A stretch of 64,000 nt of DNA from Acidobacteria subdivision 2 bacterium RH1 MAG20 (lineage in GTDB: Bacteria > Acidobacteriota > Terriglobia > Terriglobales > Acidobacteriaceae), in contig NFUO01000004.1 of NCBI GenBank assembly GCA_002197545.1, positions 1 through 64,000 on the forward strand, written 5' to 3'. Below the pieces are notes generated by a model. It saw nothing but the letters and a program-made list of their open reading frames with translations. It searched no databases and was not told the DNA's origin. The translations under genes and the position numbers were made by a program. This document shows positions 1-7,660 of the stretch, in pieces. The stretch's first letter is position 1; the number at the start of each line of letters is the position of its first letter.

Positions 1-117
1 AGATGGATATGGCGGGAATGTACAGGCGGGGGGATTGAGGTGATTACGGGCACGGTTTTGCAGGTGACTGGAAAGGGTAACGGCGAAGTATCAGGGAACC
101 GAATGTTTACTTTCTCA

Positions 118-241
118 CCCTTCGCAAGAGCGCGAAGGATGGGGCACCCGCGGTTTTGGGGTTCAGTGAAAGAAAACGGGCAACGACAACAGCAACCGCA
201 GGTCCTTCGACTCGCGCATCCGCGTATCGCTCAGGATGACA
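118..241. repeat. Intergenic repeat-like segment at the window start
   Basis: Bases 1-264 hold no convincing gene. Two repeat-like stretches lie downstream of murQ. The first is a small hairpin with arms CCTTCGC (119-125) and GCGAAGG (132-138) followed by a GATGGGGCACCC run. The second, at about 200-241, reads as a 'tccttcga...gctcaggatgaca' stretch. Similar wording (ttcgcttcgctcagaatgacc) occurs at 3926-3950, so these look like members of dispersed noncoding families rather than terminators. No T-run follows the hairpin on either strand. Confidence 0.45.
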
Positions 242-264
242 GGGCTTATGTGGGATTAAGTGAG

Positions 265-1248
265 TTAAAGTTCGAGGCGGGAGTCGTCGATAGCGAGGCG
301 GACGTTGCCGTCGGATTTGGCGAGACGGCGCACGGCTTCCATCTTGTCGACGCTGGCCTTGAGCATGACTACAGCGATGGGGATGGATTTTCCTGAAGAT
401 TTAATGGTGCGGATGGCAGTGTCGCGGTCGATCTCGCAGACCTTCATCAGGACACGGATGCCGCGCTCGACCAGCTTCGCGTTCTTCATGTGCACGTTGA
501 CCATGAGGTTGTCGTAGACGTAGCCGAGACGGGTCATGGCGCCGGTAGTGATCATGCCGAGGATCATCTTCTGCGCGCTTGCCGACTTCATGCGTGTGCT
601 GCCGGAGATGACTTCGGGGCCAACCTCGGCGACGACGGTGGTGTCTGCCACGTCGGCGAGGGGAGTGCTGAGGTTGCAGGTGACGGCGGCGGTCTTGGCG
701 CCGCGGGCGCGGGCGTACTCGACGGCACCGACGACGTAGGGAGTGCGGCCGCTGGCGGAGACGCCGATGACGATGTCCTTACGGGTGGGGCGGCGGCGAG
801 CTATATCGCGCTGGCCGAGCTCGGGCGAGTCTTCGTTGACGTCGGAGGCGGAGGCGAGGGCCTTGGGACCGCCTGCCATAATGTACTGGACTTGGGCGGG
901 AGCGGTGGAGTAGGTTGGTGGGCACTCTGAAGCGTCGAGGGCGGCAATGCGGCCACTGGATCCGGCACCCACATAGATGAGGCGACCACCATCGCGGAGC
1001 GAGCGGGCGACGGTGTCGATGACGATGGCGATTTCGGGAAGCGCCTTCTTGACGGCTGCGGCGATTTTTGCATCTTCGTGGTTGATGATGCGGGCGATCT
1101 CGAGGGCGGATTTGGTGTCCAGACCTTCGGAGGCTGCGTTCGCCGTCTCTGTGGTGAGTGCGTGAAAGTCTACGGAAGAGCGATTGTCGGGTTTTGGCGT
1201 GGGGGCCTGTTCGAGCATGGTAACGGTAGCCATAGGGTCGCTGTGCAT
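265..1248 (-). CDS. murQ: N-acetylmuramic acid 6-phosphate etherase MurQ
   Basis: Cytoplasmic lyase that removes the D-lactyl ether from MurNAc-6-phosphate, giving GlcNAc-6-phosphate in peptidoglycan recycling. The SIS-fold signature GAGSSGR is followed by DASECPPT, which carries the expected catalytic glutamate, and a second conserved acidic stretch reads EDSPELG. Length (327 residues) is slightly above the usual 300. The first 25-30 residues before the conserved LTTE block are extra, and a second Met at residue 6 (1233) is an equally possible start; neither has a clear Shine-Dalgarno. No PTS partner (MurP) is adjacent, so the substrate probably comes from another route such as AnmK or internal recycling. 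It is transcribed divergently from a beta-lactamase-fold gene. Confidence 0.95.
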   Translation of the reverse strand: MHSDPMATVTMLEQAPTPKPDNRSSVDFHALTTETANAASEGLDTKSALEIARIINHEDAKIAAAVKKALPEIAIVIDTVARSLRDGGRLIYVGAGSSGRIAALDASECPPTYSTAPAQVQYIMAGGPKALASASDVNEDSPELGQRDIARRRPTRKDIVIGVSASGRTPYVVGAVEYARARGAKTAAVTCNLSTPLADVADTTVVAEVGPEVISGSTRMKSASAQKMILGMITTGAMTRLGYVYDNLMVNVHMKNAKLVERGIRVLMKVCEIDRDTAIRTIKSSGKSIPIAVVMLKASVDKMEAVRRLAKSDGNVRLAIDDSRLEL

Positions 1249-1338
1249 TTTATTCTAGTCCTAACCTCTGTTCAATGCAGAAAATAAAGGTTCTGCGGTG
1301 AATCAGGCATCCTTGTCGACATTATGTGGAGGTAGACG

Positions 1339-2406
1339 TTGGACGCAGTATGTAAGATGCAAAGCATGGGAATTCGTTTACTACGTGCGGTTATCGTATG
1401 CGGCCTTGCCTTGGGAATGCTTTCGGTAAGGGCGGTGGCTCAGGGGGCGGAAGCTCACCCGGCAAACAACCAGGTAGATGAGGCGCTGCAACAGAAGATT
1501 GCTGCTATTGCCGCGGAGCATCAAGGGCATGTGGCAATGTATGCTACCCAACTTAACACCGGCAAGACTGTGGCGCTGGATGCGGACCAGCCGGTGCAGA
1601 CGGCCTCGGTTATCAAATTGACGATTCTGTTTGAGGCGATGGAGCAGGTGCGCGCAGGCAAGGCGCATTGGGACGAGAAGCTGACGCTGGCCAAAGGCGA
1701 CGCGGTAAGCGGCTCGGGCGTGCTGATGTTTTTTGATGCTCCGGTAACGCTAACGTTGAAGGATGTGTTGACGATGATGGTGATTATGAGCGACAACACG
1801 GCGACGAACATGGCGATTGACCGGTTTGGCGTGGATGCGGTGAATCAGCGGATTGCGTGGATGGGGTTGAAGGACACGCATCTTTATAAAAAAGTGATGA
1901 AGCCGGCGACGGAACCGATGCCGGCCGACCAGCCGAAGTTTGGGCTGGGCAAGACGACTCCGCGAGAGATGGCGGAGGTGATGGAGCGGATAGGACGGTG
2001 CGAGCTGGCTGGGCCGGGTGAGACGGCGCAACCTGGCGATGATGCGATTTGTGCTGTCGCTCTGCATATGCTGAGGAACCAGTTCTATCGGGATACGGTC
2101 CCAAGATATCTGGAGACGCTGGACTCAACCGAAAAAGGATCGGGCATTGCCAGCAAGACCGGCAGCCTGAATGCCGTGCGGAACGATGTGGCGATTGTGG
2201 CTGGCAAGACCGGGCCGATGGTTCTGTCGATCTTTACCTATGACAATAAGGACCAGGGTTGGACGGTGGATAATGAAGCGGAAGTGACGATTGCGAAGCT
2301 GGCCAAGGCGATTGTTGAAGACTGGTCGCCGAGCGGGATCGATGGGAAGACACTGGTTCCCGGACTGGGGCTTGGTGCCGGTGAGATGGCAGGCGCGTCT
2401 AAATGA
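1339..2406 (+). CDS. Secreted class A beta-lactamase-fold serine hydrolase
   Basis: 355-residue exported protein of the class A beta-lactamase / penicillin-binding superfamily. A signal peptide covers about residues 11-35. The three active-site signatures are present: SVIK (Ser90, Lys93), SDN (151-153) and KTG (273-275). The ExxLN omega-loop motif that supplies the deacylating glutamate of true class A enzymes is not apparent between SDN and KTG; that stretch contains ATEPMPADQPKFGLG instead. It may therefore be a peptidoglycan-interacting hydrolase rather than an efficient penicillinase. The TTG start at 1339 is favoured by GGAGG eight bases upstream; an ATG at 1366 is the alternative. The stop overlaps the lepB start (ATGA), implying coupled translation. 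Confidence 0.85.
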   Translation: MDAVCKMQSMGIRLLRAVIVCGLALGMLSVRAVAQGAEAHPANNQVDEALQQKIAAIAAEHQGHVAMYATQLNTGKTVALDADQPVQTASVIKLTILFEAMEQVRAGKAHWDEKLTLAKGDAVSGSGVLMFFDAPVTLTLKDVLTMMVIMSDNTATNMAIDRFGVDAVNQRIAWMGLKDTHLYKKVMKPATEPMPADQPKFGLGKTTPREMAEVMERIGRCELAGPGETAQPGDDAICAVALHMLRNQFYRDTVPRYLETLDSTEKGSGIASKTGSLNAVRNDVAIVAGKTGPMVLSIFTYDNKDQGWTVDNEAEVTIAKLAKAIVEDWSPSGIDGKTLVPGLGLGAGEMAGASK

Positions 2407-2999
2407 TGGAGGAACAGAAAGACAACGTGGAGAATGAAGAGTTGAAGGGCCCGGAGTTGAAGTCTGGAGGGAAGGGCGGATTGCGGTCCGGGTCCGGGTT
2501 CGGATCGTGGGTGCGGGACCTGGTAGTCTCCGTTGCGGTGTCGGCGTTCATCATCATCTTTCTCTACCAGCCAGTCCGGGTGGAGGGGACGAGCATGTTG
2601 CCGATGCTGAAGGACCAGGACAGACTCTTCATTAACAAGGTGGTCTACCGGGTGGAAAATATCCATCGGGGAGATGTAGTGGTGTTTCTCTATCCGCGAG
2701 ACGAGGCGAAGAGCTATATCAAGCGGGTGATTGCGCTGCCCGGGGACGATCTGCGGATCGATCGTGGCGAGGTCTTTGTGAATGGCAAGCGGGTGGTGGA
2801 GAAGTATGTGCCGGCGCAGTTTGAAGATGAGCGCTCGCAGCCTGAGATGATTGTGCCGCCGCATGAGTATTTTGTGATGGGCGACCACCGGTCAATTTCG
2901 AGCGACAGCAGAGACTTTGGACCGGTGGAGCGAGACCTGATCTATGGCAAAGCTGCGTTTGTGTATTGGCCGGTGGCACAGGCGGGAGTGGTGCGGTAA
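2403..2999 (+). CDS. lepB: Signal peptidase I
   Basis: Membrane-anchored serine protease (198 residues) that cleaves signal peptides from exported proteins on the outer face of the inner membrane. After a polar N-terminus of about 38 residues there is a single membrane segment (about 39-55). The catalytic Ser64 lies in EGTSMLPML and the general-base Lys107 in YIKRVIALPGD; the box GDHRSISSDSRDFGPV near the C-terminus is the conserved domain E. Length fits the short Gram-positive-like form. It overlaps the upstream beta-lactamase-fold gene by four bases and probably shares its transcript; the two may be a secretion/cell-wall unit, though the functional link is only inferred. Confidence 0.95.
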   Translation: MMEEQKDNVENEELKGPELKSGGKGGLRSGSGFGSWVRDLVVSVAVSAFIIIFLYQPVRVEGTSMLPMLKDQDRLFINKVVYRVENIHRGDVVVFLYPRDEAKSYIKRVIALPGDDLRIDRGEVFVNGKRVVEKYVPAQFEDERSQPEMIVPPHEYFVMGDHRSISSDSRDFGPVERDLIYGKAAFVYWPVAQAGVVR

Positions 3000-3002
3000 G
3001 GC

Positions 3003-3036
3003 AGGGAACAGGGAACAGGGAACAGGGAACAGGGAA
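3003..3036. repeat. Heptanucleotide tandem repeat (AGGGAAC)
   Basis: Four perfect copies of AGGGAAC followed by AGGGAA lie between the convergent lepB and tpiA genes. A single related unit (agggaacagcgaagg) occurs after the acyl-CoA dehydrogenase gene at about 53667. A short tandem array like this is prone to slippage and could be a variable-number locus. Confidence 0.85.
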
Positions 3037-3086
3037 GGTTTAGATGCCGCTTGGACTGGTTGGGGTCCTGGCGGCACCTTTTTGAG

Positions 3087-3845
3087 CTAGAGGGATGCGT
3101 TGGCTACGATCTGGGCGAAGCTGGTGGGATCGAGGCTGGCTCCGCCTACGAGCGCTCCGTCGATGTCTTCGAGGCAGCAGAGGCTGGCGGCGTTGTCGGA
3201 TTTGACCGAGCCGCCGTAGAGGATGCGGGTGCTGACTGCGATTGCGGGCCCGAGCGATTTTGCGATCTGGGCGCGGATGATCTTATGGGCCTCTTCGGCG
3301 ATCTGCGGGGTGGCGGTGCGGCCTGTGCCGATGGCCCAGACGGGCTCGTAGGCGAAGACCAGCGGAGTGGCGATGGCTGGGTCAATGCCTTCGAGGGCTG
3401 CGGCGGTTTGACGGTTGAGGACTTCGGTGGTCTGGTCGGCCTCGCGCTCGGAGAGATGCTCGCCTACGCAGACGATAGGGACGAGGTTGTGGGCGAGGGC
3501 TGATTTGAGCTTGAGGTTGACGGTCTCGCCGGTCTCGTTGAAGTATTGGCGGCGCTCGCTGTGACCGATGAGGACGTGCGTGACGCCGATGGCGTTGAGC
3601 ATGATGGGGGAAGTTTCGCCAGTGTAGGCCCCGTTGTCGTGCCAGTCCATGGTCTGCGCTCCGATGTGGACCTGCGTGCCTTTGGTGGCTGCGATGGTTG
3701 CGACTAACGAGGTCATCGAGGGGCAGAGGACGATCTCGGTCTTCTGCTGGTTGGCGACGAGCGGGAGGAAGGCATCGATGAAGGCGGTGGATTCTGCGGG
3801 AATCTTGTACATCTTCCAGTTGGCGGCGATCAGGGGTTTGCGCAT
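3087..3845 (-). CDS. tpiA: Triosephosphate isomerase
   Basis: Interconverts dihydroxyacetone phosphate and glyceraldehyde-3-phosphate in glycolysis. The 252-residue TIM barrel has the substrate-binding NWK (9-11), the electrophilic His95 in GHSERR and the catalytic Glu167 in YEPVWAIGTG; the phosphate-binding GGSVK is present near residue 211. Length is normal. It lies on the same strand as pgk (4039-5253) and gapA (9523-10527) but is separated from pgk by a 190-base gap containing interspersed repeats, so it is likely transcribed on its own or by readthrough from pgk. Confidence 0.97.
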   Translation of the reverse strand: MRKPLIAANWKMYKIPAESTAFIDAFLPLVANQQKTEIVLCPSMTSLVATIAATKGTQVHIGAQTMDWHDNGAYTGETSPIMLNAIGVTHVLIGHSERRQYFNETGETVNLKLKSALAHNLVPIVCVGEHLSEREADQTTEVLNRQTAAALEGIDPAIATPLVFAYEPVWAIGTGRTATPQIAEEAHKIIRAQIAKSLGPAIAVSTRILYGGSVKSDNAASLCCLEDIDGALVGGASLDPTSFAQIVANASL

Positions 3846-3921
3846 AGTGGGAATTAGTATTCCTTATGGTTGGGCGTGGATTTTCTTCCAATACAATTTT
3901 GTGGTGGCATGAGCGAAATGC

Positions 3922-4020
3922 GGGGGTTCTTCGCTTCGCTCAGAATGACCGCATAAAACGACAGCAACAGCAAAATACAGGGGGCTCTCCACTTCGCTTC
4001 GCTCCGGTCGAGATGACGGA
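3922..4020. repeat. Interspersed intergenic repeat, copy 1
   Basis: Two adjoining repeat modules in the tpiA-pgk gap. Bases 3922-3950 carry a 'tcgcttcgctcagaatgacc' module. Bases 3974-4019 carry the core AATACAGGGGGCTCTCCACT followed by a variable GC-rich centre and TCCGGTCGAGATGACG. The same 20-base core, with one variable base, recurs at 21961 and 63425 in the same orientation, which marks it as a dispersed family. Confidence 0.8.
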
Positions 4021-4038
4021 GCATAGATGTTAGAGAAC

Positions 4039-5253
4039 CTATTTGTCCGTCAAGGCGGCGACGCCGGGGAGGATTTTGCCTTCGAGGAATTCGAGGCTGG
4101 CACCTCCGCCGGTGGAGATGTGGGTGATGTGCTGGGAGACGCCGGATTGCTTGATTGCGGCTACCGAATCTCCGCCGCCGACGATGGTCGTGGCGTCGCG
4201 GTTGCGGGCTACGCAGTGGGCGATGGCGTGGGTGCCCTTGGCGAAGGCGGGCATCTCGAAGACGCCCATGGGGCCGTTCCAGATGATGGTGCGGGCGTCG
4301 TTGATCTCGGCTTCGAAGAGGGCGATGGATTTGGGGCCGATGTCGAGGGCCATCAGATCGACGTGGAAGGGTTCGGTGCCTTCGTGAAGCTGCGTTTTGG
4401 CGTCGTGGGCGAACTTGTCGGCGAGGACGTGGTCGATGGGCAGGAGAAAGCGAACGCCTTTGGCTCTAGCTTTGTCGAGCGCGGCTTTGGCGATTTCGAT
4501 CTTGTCGGTTTCGACGAGTGATTTTCCGGTCGTCTGGCCCTGAGCGTTGAGGAAGGTGTAGGCCATGCCTCCGCCGATGATGATGGCGTCAGCTAAGTCA
4601 AGCAGGTTGTCGATGACCTGGATCTTGTCGGAGACTTTTGCTCCGCCGATGATGGCGACGAAGGGCTTGTCGGGCTGATCGAGGGCCTTGCCGAGGTAGG
4701 TGAGTTCGCGCTCCATGAGCAGGCCGGCGGCGGACTGTTTGACGAAGTGGGTGATGCCCTCGGTGGAGGCGTGGGCGCGGTGGGCGCTGCCGAAGGCGTC
4801 GTTGACGTAGATCTCGCAGAGGCTGGCGAGCTTCTTCGCAAAGGCCAGATCGTTGGCCTCTTCTTCGGCATGGAAGCGGAGATTTTCGAGCAGGAGAGTC
4901 TGGCCGGATTCGAGCTGAGTGGCCATCTCGGTGGCGACTTCATCGACGCAATCGGGGGCGAAGGCCACGTTTTCATTTTCGCCGAGCAGAGCGTCGAGGA
5001 GTTCGCGGAGGCGGTCGACGACGGGACGAAGACTCATGGTCGCGACCGGCTTGCCTTTGGGACGTCCGAGGTGCGAACAGAGAATGACTTTGGCCTTGCG
5101 GCGGAGGGCGTACTCGATGGTAGGAAGGGTCTCGCGGATGCGGGTGTCATCGGTGATGGTTTTGCCGTCCTTGGAGAGAGGGACGTTGAAGTCGACACGG
5201 ATAAGCACGCGTTTGTTGGTGAGGTCAAGGTCGCGGATGGATAGTTTGTTCAT
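4039..5253 (-). CDS. pgk: Phosphoglycerate kinase
   Basis: Transfers phosphate from 1,3-bisphosphoglycerate to ADP in glycolysis. The 404-residue protein has the N-terminal substrate-binding RVDFNVPL, the hinge and nucleotide region GGAKVSDKI, NGPMGVFE and the C-terminal GGGDSVAAI loop. The reading frame stays open 58 codons further upstream, but the Met at 5253 begins the canonical MNKLSIRDLDL start and is preceded by AGGT, so it is preferred. It belongs with tpiA and gapA functionally, yet the three are not contiguous. Confidence 0.97.
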   Translation of the reverse strand: MNKLSIRDLDLTNKRVLIRVDFNVPLSKDGKTITDDTRIRETLPTIEYALRRKAKVILCSHLGRPKGKPVATMSLRPVVDRLRELLDALLGENENVAFAPDCVDEVATEMATQLESGQTLLLENLRFHAEEEANDLAFAKKLASLCEIYVNDAFGSAHRAHASTEGITHFVKQSAAGLLMERELTYLGKALDQPDKPFVAIIGGAKVSDKIQVIDNLLDLADAIIIGGGMAYTFLNAQGQTTGKSLVETDKIEIAKAALDKARAKGVRFLLPIDHVLADKFAHDAKTQLHEGTEPFHVDLMALDIGPKSIALFEAEINDARTIIWNGPMGVFEMPAFAKGTHAIAHCVARNRDATTIVGGGDSVAAIKQSGVSQHITHISTGGGASLEFLEGKILPGVAALTDK

Positions 5254-5384
5254 CTTACCTAGAAGGATACGCGAAGCGGCGAGTGATGAGGGAGATGGGG
5301 AGTCTGACAGGTAGTTTAGTTGGAAGTAGGGCGATGAGCGGAATATTTTGGGCGGATTGTAGGAGATTTCAGTCCGTCCGTGGA

Positions 5385-5759
5385 CTATTCGGGAATATAC
5401 GCGTCGGCTTCGATTTCGATACGCCACTTGGGGTTGAGCAGCGCTGCGACGACCATGGTGGAGGCGGGCAGAATCGTCCCGAAGACTTCGCCGTGGGCCC
5501 GGCCAATCTCTTCCCAGTCTTCGGCATGGGCGAGAAACATGCGAGTGCGATAGACGTTGTCGAAGGTTGCGCCGGCTTTTTCGAGGGCGACCTTGACGAG
5601 GTCAAGAGCGGCACGGGTTTGATCAGCGGGAGAGGCGCCATCCGCACCGACGGGGCCTGTGCCGGCGACATAGACGTGGTTGCCGAGACGGACGGCGCGA
5701 GAGAAGCCGATGATGGGCTCGTAGGGCGATGTGCCGGGAATATTTGTTCGTTTAGTCAT
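5385..5759 (-). CDS. RidA family protein (YjgF/YER057c/UK114)
   Basis: A 124-residue protein of the RidA superfamily, whose best-known members hydrolyse reactive enamine/imine intermediates made by PLP enzymes. The family core is visible: SRAVRLGNHVYVAGTGP, then the DQTRAALDLVKVALE helix, the YRTRMFLAHAEDW strand-helix and the closing VAALLNPKWRIEIEADAYI. The invariant arginine of active RidA appears to be retained in YRTRMF. The protein is closer to the broad Rid4-7-like groups than to strict RidA, so the substrate is not predictable. It starts 10 bases after the stop of the upstream nucleotidyltransferase gene and may be co-transcribed with it. Confidence 0.88.
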   Translation of the reverse strand: MTKRTNIPGTSPYEPIIGFSRAVRLGNHVYVAGTGPVGADGASPADQTRAALDLVKVALEKAGATFDNVYRTRMFLAHAEDWEEIGRAHGEVFGTILPASTMVVAALLNPKWRIEIEADAYIPE

Positions 5760-5769
5760 TCAACACCTT

Positions 5770-6249
5770 TTATGTGCGGAGCTTCTTTTGAGCCGCGTCT
5801 GATTGCATTACTGCGGAAACGTCGGCGAGGTCTTGCAATCTACCCACCGCAAGTTTGTTAGCTACAAAGTGCTCTTTCGATATGTAACGGGCGGGCACCT
5901 CGTTATCAATCACCCAAGGAACGGAGGACGCCCAAACAGTCTCGAAGTCCAGTCCGGAGATTCGTTTAATGATGTCGATGCGGATGGGCGAGATGCCGAT
6001 CTGGAAGATTGAATTGGGATCTTCGAAGTCTTCGGGAGCAAAACCCTGCAAGGGTGCGCCAAACTCTGCAAGAGCGGTGAATACTGCCTGCGCGTTTGCC
6101 GGGTCGGTATCGACGAGGACATCGAGGTCTCCGGTCGCGCGGGGTTGAGCGTGTACAGCGAGGGCATAACTGCCTACGACAACGTATCTAACGGCGTGGG
6201 CATTCAACGCGGACAATAGATCTTTTAAGTGCCGCTCCATCGGGCTCAA
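5770..6249 (-). CDS. Nucleotidyltransferase-fold protein (AbiEii/MNT-like)
   Basis: A 159-residue member of the minimal nucleotidyltransferase superfamily. The signature glycine-serine followed about 11 residues later by a double acidic motif is clear: VVVGSYALAVHA then TGDLDVLVD, supplying two metal-binding aspartates. Such proteins include the MNT antitoxins and AbiEii-type toxins that transfer nucleotides to tRNA or protein. It overlaps the stop of a small upstream ORF by 62 bases, an arrangement typical of tightly coupled pairs. Which member of the pair, if either, is toxic cannot be read from the sequence. No HEPN partner is adjacent. Confidence 0.75.
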   Translation of the reverse strand: MSPMERHLKDLLSALNAHAVRYVVVGSYALAVHAQPRATGDLDVLVDTDPANAQAVFTALAEFGAPLQGFAPEDFEDPNSIFQIGISPIRIDIIKRISGLDFETVWASSVPWVIDNEVPARYISKEHFVANKLAVGRLQDLADVSAVMQSDAAQKKLRT

Positions 6250-6388
6250 TCCCTTTCATTCGATACATCTCGACACTGAGTTGAAAGGTCGCTTCGATGC
6301 GCGCGGCAGGCGGCACACTCTGCCAATAGCGGTACTCGTCGTCCTTTACCTCTTCGAAGCTACTGAACTTGCGGATGGTCTTATCCAT
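6188..6388 (-). CDS. Small partner protein of the nucleotidyltransferase
   Basis: A 66-residue acidic/basic soluble protein starting MDKTIRKFSSFEEVKDDEY. It contains no membrane segment and no Cys/His cluster. The layout (FxSFEEVxxDEYRYWQSxPPxxRIEATFQL) resembles small proteins often encoded just before nucleotidyltransferase genes, with a motif of the 'D..Y..slsp..Rle...eL' type. Start at 6388 is chosen over an in-frame Met at 6439 because it begins the conserved-looking region. The 62-base overlap with the nucleotidyltransferase implies translational coupling. Function unknown; a toxin-antitoxin or substrate-adaptor role is an inference from the arrangement. Confidence 0.6.
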   Translation of the reverse strand: MDKTIRKFSSFEEVKDDEYRYWQSVPPAARIEATFQLSVEMYRMKGIEPDGAALKRSIVRVECPRR

Positions 6389-6521
6389 AGGATTGCCTGT
6401 CTCTATTATACCGGGGAGTGGCCACTCTTCGCGATGCACCCATCTCTGAATCGAGGCGTGGGTGGCGAATAGAGAATACAGCCATTATCGGGAGTATGCG
6501 GCGGCGAGATGTGCGTCAGGA

Positions 6522-6992
6522 TCACCCTTGCGCGGCTCGCTCAAGTTCTGCAATATCGAACTTCTTCATCTTCATCATGGCCTGCATCCCCTTCGGATGT
6601 TTGATGATGTCAGGCAATTGCGCGGGGACGATCTGCCAGAAGAGGCCGAACTTGTCCTTGAGCCAGCCGCACTGGATCTCGCTGCCTCCGGCGGTGAGCT
6701 TCGACCAGTAGTAGTCAACGTCCTGTTGCGAGTCGCAACGCACGGTGAACGAGATCGCCTCGGTAAATTTGAAGATGGGGCCGCCGTTGAGCGCAGTAAA
6801 TGTCTGGCCGTCAAGCTCGAAGGCAATGGTGAGGACCTTGCCCTTCGGCCCGGCGCTGTCGTCTGCATTGCGGAGTTGATCGAGGCGACGCGAGTTTTTG
6901 AAGACGGTGAGATAAAATTCGACCGCCTCTTCGGCGTTTGAGTCGAACCAGAGAAACGGCGTAATGCGTGGAAAGTTTTGAAACGCACTCAT
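6522..6992 (-). CDS. VOC family protein (PhnB-like)
   Basis: A 156-residue single-domain vicinal oxygen chelate protein of the PhnB / '3-demethylubiquinone methyltransferase-like' group. It shows the typical order: ITPFLWFDSNAEEAVEFY, the beta-strand FELDGQTFTALNGGP, FTEAISFTVRCDSQQDVDYYW and the closing WLKDKFGLFWQIVP. These proteins form beta-alpha-beta-beta-beta modules that bind metal or small ligands; the exact activity is unknown. It is divergent from another VOC gene at 7175, and the 182-base gap between them holds a perfect 9-base inverted repeat (7084-7108) likely to regulate one or both. Confidence 0.87.
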   Translation of the reverse strand: MSAFQNFPRITPFLWFDSNAEEAVEFYLTVFKNSRRLDQLRNADDSAGPKGKVLTIAFELDGQTFTALNGGPIFKFTEAISFTVRCDSQQDVDYYWSKLTAGGSEIQCGWLKDKFGLFWQIVPAQLPDIIKHPKGMQAMMKMKKFDIAELERAAQG

Positions 6993-7083
6993 TCAAATCA
7001 CCTGGCTTTCTGCTGAATAGCAGCTTCTTAGATTTGTTGAACCCACATCGTATCGCCGTGGGCCGTTGCCCATTGTTAACATA

Positions 7084-7108
7084 GATTACTTGTAAAGTGC
7101 AAGTAATC
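7084..7108. promoter_or_regulatory. 25-bp palindromic operator candidate between divergent VOC genes
   Basis: Perfect inverted repeat GATTACTTG-N7-CAAGTAATC located 92 bases upstream of the VOC gene at 6992 and 67 bases upstream of the one at 7175. The spacer is TAAAGTG. No T-run follows, and the position between divergent starts argues for a protein-binding operator rather than a terminator. The cognate regulator is not encoded nearby. Confidence 0.6.
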
Positions 7109-7174
7109 GATATATAACTTTTCCCCGTAGTATTCCACCTCTTATTTCTCCAGTCTGAAGGGAAGAGCAGGACG

Positions 7175-7597
7175 ATGAAGTTACACACCTACCTCAACTA
7201 TGGCGGCAACTGCGAGCAGGCCTTTCGTTTCTATGAGCAGCATCTGGGCGGAAAGATCACAGCGATGATGACCCACGCCGAACAGCCGGACCCGAAAAAT
7301 GTCCCGCCCGATTGGCTGAAGTCTATTCTTTATGCCCGCATGACCATTGGCGAGACAGACCTGATGGGGAGCGATGTTCCGCCGGAACACTTTCAGCCCA
7401 TACGCAGCGTCTACCTTTCGCTCACCGTTGCCAGCTCAGAAGAGGCGGAGAAGACCCATGCGCTGCTCTCCGAGGGTGGCGAGATCTTCATGCCGATGCA
7501 GGAGACCTTTTTTGCGTTGCGTTTCAGTATGCTCAGGGACAAGTTCGGGACGTCATGGATGATCATTCATGAACGCCCAATGCCTCACAGAGCCTGA
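7175..7597 (+). CDS. VOC family protein (glyoxalase/PhnB-like)
   Basis: A 140-residue VOC-fold protein beginning MKLHTYLNYGGNCEQAFRFY, with a DLMGSDVPPEHF strand and the closing MLRDKFGTSWMIIHE. The layout is that of PhnB-type proteins of the bleomycin-resistance/dioxygenase superfamily. Start ATG at 7175 is preceded by GGAAGAGCAGGACG. It is divergent from a related but distinct VOC gene; the pair has low mutual similarity outside the fold signatures, so they are not a recent duplication. Specific substrate unknown. Confidence 0.87.
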   Translation: MKLHTYLNYGGNCEQAFRFYEQHLGGKITAMMTHAEQPDPKNVPPDWLKSILYARMTIGETDLMGSDVPPEHFQPIRSVYLSLTVASSEEAEKTHALLSEGGEIFMPMQETFFALRFSMLRDKFGTSWMIIHERPMPHRA

Positions 7598-7660
7598 GCA
7601 ACGGCTTGGCTACTGACTTTAATTTTGATTTGGCTCGCTACGGGGACTGCGGCTGTCGTC

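Noticed and set aside
490..930. Long plus-strand frames opposite murQ, tpiA, pgk, gapA and other high-G+C genes
   Set aside because: They are antisense shadows with low-complexity Gly/Ala/Asp or Arg/Pro composition and no ribosome site; the opposite strand encodes conserved enzymes.
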